Below are positions 58,848 through 64,000 of a stretch of DNA of 64,000 bases, piece after piece. The stretch lies in NCBI RefSeq assembly GCF_003626635.1, contig NZ_RAZT01000004.1, forward strand, positions 372,001 to 436,000, read 5' to 3'. Both the position numbers and the translations under genes were made by a program. Every line of letters begins with the position of its first letter. Position 1 is the stretch's first letter. The notes below the pieces were generated by a model that searched no databases, had not been told where the DNA came from, and saw only the letters and a list, made by a program, of their open reading frames with translations. The DNA is from Micromonospora musae (GTDB lineage: Bacteria; Actinomycetota; Actinomycetes; Mycobacteriales; Micromonosporaceae).

Positions 58848-61673
58848 GTGCCCCGACAACTCTCCCGTGGGCGACGCCATGCGGCGTTGCTACTCTCCAC
58901 GGCGCTAGTCGCGTCCCTGACCCCACTGGTCGCCCGACCCGCGTGGGCCGAGCCGGAGGGGGCCGGCCCGGCCGCACCGGCCTTCCTCACCGGGCCGAAC
59001 GAGGGCGCGCCGAACGAGATCGCCCTCCGGTACCTGCGGGCGCACCCGGCCGAGTACGGCGTACTCGCCGCCGACCTCACCGACCTCGCGGTGGCGTCCA
59101 GCTACACCAGCCGGCACAACGGCGTGACCCACGTCAACCTGACCCAGCGTCACCAGGGCCGGGAGATCTTCGGCGCCACCGCGACCGTCAACGTCGCCCG
59201 CGACGGCAGCGTCGTCTTCGTCGGCGACACCCTGGTCACCGGGCTCACCGAGCCGGCCCCCGCGGCCGCGCCCCTCGACGCCGTCGAGGCGGTCCGGGCC
59301 GCCGCCGACGCCCTCGACCTGGCCGAACCCGCCACCCCACGAGTGATGAGCCGCAGCGCCGACCCGGCGCAGCGCACCGTCGTCTCCGGCAGCGGCATCT
59401 CCGAACAGCCCATCCCGGCGCGGCTCGGCTGGCAGCCCACCGAGAAGGGCCTCCGGCTCGCCTGGCAGTTGGTGATCGACGACTCCACCGACGTCCACCT
59501 CTGGAACGCCACAGTCGACGCCGCCACCGGCGATCTGCTGGGCGCCGACGACTGGACGCACCAGGACGCTCCCGCCGAACTCGCCGCCACCCTGGGCCGC
59601 CGGGAGGCGCCGACCCCGGCGATCGCCACGACGAACGGCCACACCCGGCGGATCACCCCGCCGAACCCGGCCCGCGACGGATCCAGCTACCGCGTCTTCG
59701 AGTTCCCCAAGGGGGATCCGAACGACGGCCCGCAGAGCCTCGTGCGAAACCCGGCCGACGGGACCGCCTCGCCGTACGGGTGGCACGACACCGACGGCGC
59801 GCCGGGGGCCGAGCACACCACCACCCGGGGCAACAACGCGCACGCCTACACCGATCAGGACGCCAACAACCAGGTCGACCCGGGCAGCCCCGCCGAAGGC
59901 GGCGCCGGCCTCACCTTCAACTTCCCCGCCGACCTGAACGAGCACCCGCAGACGTACAACGACGCCGCCGTGGTGAACCAGTTCTACTGGTGCAACGTCG
60001 TGCACGACCTGACCTACCGGTACGGCTTCGACGAGGCGTCCGGCAACTTCCAGGTCAACAACTACGGGCGGGGCGGCAACGGCGGCGACGACGTGCAGTG
60101 CGAGGCGCACGACGGCTCCGGCCAGAACAACGCCAACTTCTCCACCCCGGCCATGGACGGTGGCCGGCCGCGGATGCAGATGTTCCTCTGGCCCGGTAAC
60201 CAGTTCGGCCTGCCGAACACGGTGACGATCGACGCGGGCCCCGCCGCCGGCACCTACGAGGCGGAGTACGCGCGGTTCACCCCCGCGCCCACCAGCGCCG
60301 GCTTCGCCGGCCAGGTGGTGCAGGTGGACGACGGCGTCGACGCGGTCGGTGACGGCTGCACGCCGTACACCCTGCCCGCCGGCGCGATCGCCGTGCTGGA
60401 TCGCGGCAGCGCCTGCAACTACCACGCCCAGGTGGTCAACGCCGAGGCGGCGGGCGCGGTCGCGGTGGTGGTCGTCAACAACGTCGCCGGCGCACCGGCC
60501 GCCATGAACGGCTCCATGGACCCGGAGGTCGGCATCCCCGCCGTCATGGTGAGCCAGGCCGACGGGGCCGCCATCAAGGCCGGCCTGCCGGCCACCGGCC
60601 GGGTGCAGCGCAACCTGGACCGCCCCGCCATGCGGGACGCCTCGTTCCGCTCGGAGACGATCTTCCACGAGTACGGCCACGGCGTCTCCAACCGGCTGAC
60701 CGGCGGCCCGACGATCAACTGCCTGACCGGTGAGGAGCAGATGGGGGAGGGCTGGAGCGACTTCCTCGCCATCGCCTCGCTGCTCAACCCCGCCATCGAC
60801 GACCCGGAGCAGGCCCGCGGCTACGGCCAGTACGCCCTGTTCCAGGAGAGCCGGGTCGGCCCCGGCATCCGGCCGCGGCCCTACTCGCGGAACATGGAGA
60901 TCCAGCCGTTCACCTACGACAGCATCAAGACCGGCGGTTGGCTCGACGGCACCTCGCTGGCCGCGCCGCACGGCATCGGGCACGGCTGGGCGGCCGTGCT
61001 GTACGACATGACCTGGGACCTCGTCGACCGGCACGGGTTCAACCCGAACGTCTACGAGTCGTGGCGCACCGGCGGCAACAACCTCGCCCTCCAGCTGGTC
61101 GTCGACGGCCTGAAGTTGCAGGGCTGCGGCCCCGGCTTCGTGACCGGCCGCAACGCCATCATCGCCGCCGACGCCGTGCTCACCGGCGGGGAGAACGCCT
61201 GCACCCTCTGGGCGTCCTTCGCCCGACGCGGCCTCGGCTACAGCGCCGTGCAGGGCACCACCGGACGCAACGACAACTCCGAGGCGTTCGACACCCACCC
61301 GTCCTGCCGGGCCGACTTCATCGGTCGGGCCGCGCAACCGGCCCTGAACACCGTGACCGCCGGCAGCGCCGTACCGATGAAGTTCCAGCTGCCCCGCAAG
61401 CGCGGCCTGGACATCCTGGCGAGCGGCTCGCCCTACTCACGGCTCGTCGACTGCGACACCCTGCAGACCGTCGGGCCGGACGGCGCGATCACCCCGCGAC
61501 CCCTTCCGGTCGCCGCCCGCAACCCGGGTGGCTCGCGGATGACGGTCGACGGCAAGGGCCGGTACAACTACCCGTGGAAGACCGACCCGGCGTGGGCCGG
61601 CAGCTGCCGTGAGTTCGTGCTGACCCTCGACAACGGCTTCCAGCACCGCGCGTACTTCAAGTTCCGGGACTGA
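58848..61673 (+). CDS. Secreted M36 (fungalysin) metalloprotease with PA domain
   Basis: GTG 58848, preceded by GAAGGGAG, gives 941 aa. The signal peptide ends near ARPAWAEPEG. An FTP-type propeptide follows (SSYTSRHNGVTHVNLTQRHQ, then GREIFGATATVNVA). The catalytic domain has the zinc motif HEYGH (His607-His611) in IFHEYGHGVSNRL and the downstream glutamate in EEQMGEGWSDFLA. A protease-associated domain is inserted before the zinc motif (about 490-585; IAVLDRGSACNYHAQVVNAE). The long C-terminus ends in a beta-rich segment. It is an extracellular neutral protease made as a proenzyme. A terminator follows. Confidence 0.93.
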   Translation: MPRQLSRGRRHAALLLSTALVASLTPLVARPAWAEPEGAGPAAPAFLTGPNEGAPNEIALRYLRAHPAEYGVLAADLTDLAVASSYTSRHNGVTHVNLTQRHQGREIFGATATVNVARDGSVVFVGDTLVTGLTEPAPAAAPLDAVEAVRAAADALDLAEPATPRVMSRSADPAQRTVVSGSGISEQPIPARLGWQPTEKGLRLAWQLVIDDSTDVHLWNATVDAATGDLLGADDWTHQDAPAELAATLGRREAPTPAIATTNGHTRRITPPNPARDGSSYRVFEFPKGDPNDGPQSLVRNPADGTASPYGWHDTDGAPGAEHTTTRGNNAHAYTDQDANNQVDPGSPAEGGAGLTFNFPADLNEHPQTYNDAAVVNQFYWCNVVHDLTYRYGFDEASGNFQVNNYGRGGNGGDDVQCEAHDGSGQNNANFSTPAMDGGRPRMQMFLWPGNQFGLPNTVTIDAGPAAGTYEAEYARFTPAPTSAGFAGQVVQVDDGVDAVGDGCTPYTLPAGAIAVLDRGSACNYHAQVVNAEAAGAVAVVVVNNVAGAPAAMNGSMDPEVGIPAVMVSQADGAAIKAGLPATGRVQRNLDRPAMRDASFRSETIFHEYGHGVSNRLTGGPTINCLTGEEQMGEGWSDFLAIASLLNPAIDDPEQARGYGQYALFQESRVGPGIRPRPYSRNMEIQPFTYDSIKTGGWLDGTSLAAPHGIGHGWAAVLYDMTWDLVDRHGFNPNVYESWRTGGNNLALQLVVDGLKLQGCGPGFVTGRNAIIAADAVLTGGENACTLWASFARRGLGYSAVQGTTGRNDNSEAFDTHPSCRADFIGRAAQPALNTVTAGSAVPMKFQLPRKRGLDILASGSPYSRLVDCDTLQTVGPDGAITPRPLPVAARNPGGSRMTVDGKGRYNYPWKTDPAWAGSCREFVLTLDNGFQHRAYFKFRD

Positions 61674-61693
61674 CCCGGCGCGTTCGAGATCGG

Positions 61694-61723
61694 CGGGAGC
61701 GTCCCCAGGTGGGGGCGCTCCCG
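61694..61723 (+). terminator. Terminator behind the M36 protease
   Basis: CGGGAGCGTCCCC (61694-61706) pairs with GGGGGCGCTCCCG (61711-61723), one mismatch, loop AGGT. It lies 20 nt after the stop and also serves the convergent minus-strand gene. Confidence 0.75.
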
Positions 61724-61753
61724 TCGACCGTTCCGGCGGCGACGGACCGGCGG

Positions 61754-64000
61754 TCAGGCCGGCTCCGGTTCGTCCTCCCGTACCACGTGCCCGGTGGGAT
61801 CGATGCGCAGGCGTTCCCGGCTGCCGTCGGTGAGGGTCACCGTGAGATGCACGTACCGACGCAGGTTGTGCGCGATCAGCCGGGCGGTGAGCACCGGATC
61901 GTAGGTCTCGGGGGCGAACCCGTCGGGCGGGGTGAGCGCGGCGTCGTACTTCCGCACCAGGTCGATCAGGGCGGCGGTGCGGGTGCGTACCGCCTCGATC
62001 TGCGACGGCGGCGGCGACGCGATGCCGGCCATCTGCCACATGAGCTGGTAACGGGCCTCCCCGCGCTGCTGCCGCAGCCGCTCGGCCGCCGCGGGATCGT
62101 GCGACGTGAGCTGGTCGATCGCCCACTCCTCGACGACCAGGTACCGCTCGTAGACCTGACGGGAGACGGAGGCGGAGAGGACGACCTGGTTGGTGCGGGC
62201 GTGGCCGCGGATGTAGCGGGAGACCTGCTCGGCGACGGTGAGGCGGTCCCCGCCGAGCCGTAGCGCCCCGCTGAAGAGCTGGTCGAGGTTGTGGCGCGGG
62301 GTGTGCGCGTCGGGCCGGGGCCACCTGCTCGGGTCGGTCGCCGGGCCCGACTCCGCCGCGCCCTCCAACTGCTCCAGCAGGTCGACCACCTCGTAGCCGA
62401 AGAGCTGGGCGTAGACCGGACCGACGATCGGGTCGCTGACGAACCTGCCGTTGGGGATGGACTCGACGCCCTCCTCGACGCGTTCCGCCTCGAGGTGGCC
62501 CTTGAACCGCATCTCGACCGCGTAGAGCCGCCCCTGCTGCTTGAGGTGCTGCTCGTAGCGGTAGTTGACGGTCTGCCCGATGCCGTCTCCGCGCGGTGCG
62601 ACCCGAGACTGCTCGGTGTTCAGTCCACCGCTGTGCGAGTGCGCCGGGTCGGTCGGCGCCGCGGCGTCGTTCACCCCCAGCGGCAGGTTCTGGTTGACGC
62701 CGCCCACCACTGCCCCGCGCAGGTGACTCCGGTTCGCGCTGACGCTCGTACCGGCCTGGTCCTTCGCGTACCGCCCGGTGCCGCTGCCCTCGATGGGGTA
62801 GAGCACCTTGAGGTGGTAGAGGTCGCCCACCAGGTACAGGCTGGCCCGGGTCCGGGAGTGGCCGGGCAGGAAGATGTCGTCCGCGAGCTTGTGGCGTCCG
62901 CCCGCCACCGCCTTGTGCAGGAAGTTGCTGAGGTGGCTCGGCGAGAGCAGCGGTGGCAGGGTGACCGACGAGCGGAAGGTGGCGTCGTTGGCCTCGGTGC
63001 CGAACATCCGGCCCAGCAGGTCCCACCCCACGGTGAGCGCGTCGTCGAGCCGGGCGCTGACGATGTACTTGTCGCCCGGCAGCCGCGTGAGCGGCTTCAG
63101 GTTCCCCTCGTCGATGGAGTGCGGCAGCCGGCGGGCCTCGACGATGCTGTGCGGCAGCCGCAGCACCAGCTCGCCGTCGAAGCCGCGCCGCACCGGCTCG
63201 TGATGCCCGGTGACGTGTCGGTAGATGTCGGTGAGCAGGTTGTTCACCGGCCGGTTGGGCATGTTGAGGCGGGTGACCTCGACGTCGAAGGAGACAGCCG
63301 AGCGGGCGAGGTAGTGGGCGACCCAGTCGTAGACGGTCTGCTCCTCGGTGCTCTGGTGCGACTGGGTCACGCCGGAGCTGGTGCCACCGGAGAAGTTGGC
63401 GTCGACGGCGCCGCTGGTGTTCGAGGTGTTCCCCGCGCCGCCGAACTCGGTCTTGGCCGGCGAGAAGCCGTACGAGATGCCCTTCGACCGGCCCTCGCTC
63501 TGCCCGCTGTGCGCGTGGCTGTAGTTCTCGATGCCGAACCTGTTGACGAAGTCGAAGATCTCCGGGCGGGACTTCAGCGTCAGATTCAGTTTGATCTCCA
63601 CCACGTCGGCGAGGAGCGGACCGACCCGGTTGGCCAGGAGCAGGGTGGTGCCGTGCAGTTGCAGGAGGTCTTCGCTCATCGGCTGCAACCGGGTGCCGGA
63701 GAAGAGTCCGTCGATCATGTCGAGGCCGCCGACGAGCTGCCCCATGACCACCTTCTCGCCGACGACGCGGCGGTACCACAGCTCCAGACCGCTCCGATCC
63801 GCCTTGTTCGGCGTCCACTGCGTACGGTGGGCGCCGAGCAGCCCGGGCGCCGCCGTCTCGATGGCCTCGCGCAGGATCTCGATCGGGCGGATCGTCGGCC
63901 GGTCCGGGGTCGCAGCCTCCGCCGGGGCGGGCGTGGTCGCCGGGCGGGACGGGCCGGCCGGGGTGGGCGTGTCGGTCGCCGGGGCGGGCCGATGGAACTT
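61754..64000 (-). CDS. C-terminal part of a very large protein of unknown function
   Basis: The frame is open from the right edge to TGA at 61754, so about 748 residues are seen and the start lies beyond 64000. The visible N-side is a Pro/Ala/Thr-rich linker (FHRPAPATDTPTPAGPSRPA) to about residue 35. A conserved-looking region with LEILREAIETAAPG-type helices and LELWYRRVVGEKVVMGQLV follows, then a Gly/Ser/Asn-rich stretch (GGAGNTSNTSGAVDANFSGG) and a mostly soluble alpha/beta tail. LPHSI occurs twice close together (LPHSIVEARRLPHSI). No signal peptide, membrane helix or catalytic motif is recognised. Linkers of this sort are typical of giant secreted actinobacterial proteins. Confidence 0.72.
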   Translation of the reverse strand, partial: KFHRPAPATDTPTPAGPSRPATTPAPAEAATPDRPTIRPIEILREAIETAAPGLLGAHRTQWTPNKADRSGLELWYRRVVGEKVVMGQLVGGLDMIDGLFSGTRLQPMSEDLLQLHGTTLLLANRVGPLLADVVEIKLNLTLKSRPEIFDFVNRFGIENYSHAHSGQSEGRSKGISYGFSPAKTEFGGAGNTSNTSGAVDANFSGGTSSGVTQSHQSTEEQTVYDWVAHYLARSAVSFDVEVTRLNMPNRPVNNLLTDIYRHVTGHHEPVRRGFDGELVLRLPHSIVEARRLPHSIDEGNLKPLTRLPGDKYIVSARLDDALTVGWDLLGRMFGTEANDATFRSSVTLPPLLSPSHLSNFLHKAVAGGRHKLADDIFLPGHSRTRASLYLVGDLYHLKVLYPIEGSGTGRYAKDQAGTSVSANRSHLRGAVVGGVNQNLPLGVNDAAAPTDPAHSHSGGLNTEQSRVAPRGDGIGQTVNYRYEQHLKQQGRLYAVEMRFKGHLEAERVEEGVESIPNGRFVSDPIVGPVYAQLFGYEVVDLLEQLEGAAESGPATDPSRWPRPDAHTPRHNLDQLFSGALRLGGDRLTVAEQVSRYIRGHARTNQVVLSASVSRQVYERYLVVEEWAIDQLTSHDPAAAERLRQQRGEARYQLMWQMAGIASPPPSQIEAVRTRTAALIDLVRKYDAALTPPDGFAPETYDPVLTARLIAHNLRRYVHLTVTLTDGSRERLRIDPTGHVVREDEPEPA

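Noticed and set aside
61437..63818. 793-codon minus-strand frame overlapping the last gene in another frame.
   Set aside because: Its composition is very Arg/Gly/Pro-rich, typical of a shadow. The chosen frame has balanced composition and ends cleanly before the terminator.

Overview
The window is very GC-rich actinobacterial chromosome. It has strong G/C third-position bias, many GTG starts, and 1-4 bp stop/start overlaps inside operons. Class I nrdAB under a B12 riboswitch, a SigC-like ECF factor, Methyltransf_19, the DUF5872 family, bacterial-type PARG and secreted M36 and M20 hydrolases together suggest a Micromonosporaceae member, probably Micromonospora or a close relative. That assignment is inference, because no rRNA or other marker gene is present. 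I saw no tRNA, rRNA, IS element, prophage, CRISPR array or origin.

Layout. 1-322 is the start of a secreted protein leaving the window. 595-4523 is nrdAB (minus), with two strong hairpins behind it and, ahead of it, a cobalamin riboswitch and a pair of NrdR-like boxes. A second, divergent cobalamin riboswitch precedes the cobalt importer cbiMNQO (4749-7565). The two transcripts therefore join B12-dependent cobalt uptake to B12-repressed ribonucleotide reduction in one head-to-head locus. 7723-9612 is a NhaA antiporter fused to a DsbA-like domain. 9943-19746 looks like a carbohydrate-oxidation neighbourhood: a secreted PQQ-type sugar dehydrogenase, a translationally coupled trio (ThDP enzyme, YdiJ-like FAD/Fe-S oxidoreductase, enolase-superfamily enzyme) and a convergent GH15 glucoamylase-like gene. 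19977-24504 holds a double-length LtrA protein, a TetR regulator and a FUSC-type membrane protein. 24586-28563 is a ferric-siderophore ABC importer behind an IdeR/DmdR iron box. A PARG macrodomain protein and another LtrA follow.

31036-33187 is a tandem glycine riboswitch in front of a Tat-exported M20 amidohydrolase, an unusual riboswitch target. 33438-38068 is a mixed block: alpha/beta hydrolase, redoxin with an altered CxxC, SAM methyltransferase, SDR without its catalytic Tyr/Lys, an M28 peptidase remnant and an acetoacetate-decarboxylase-like protein. 38251-48738 is a divergent catabolic/uptake locus. On the minus strand are a ROK repressor, M81/MlrC metallopeptidase and ROK kinase. On the plus strand are a dipeptide-type ABC transporter and CutC. 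A consensus promoter and an operator-like inverted repeat lie between the two arms.

48748-52503 pairs a CopC-domain membrane protein with a divergent SigC-like sigma factor and a zinc-finger membrane anti-sigma candidate. The rest holds DUF5872, a secreted glycerophosphodiesterase, a GntR/DUF1648 pair, an ArfA-like OmpA protein with a helix-hairpin-helix partner, a secreted M36 fungalysin-type protease, and the C-terminal part of a very large unrecognised protein leaving at 64000.

All functional calls come from reading the sequence and from memory of the families. No database search was run.
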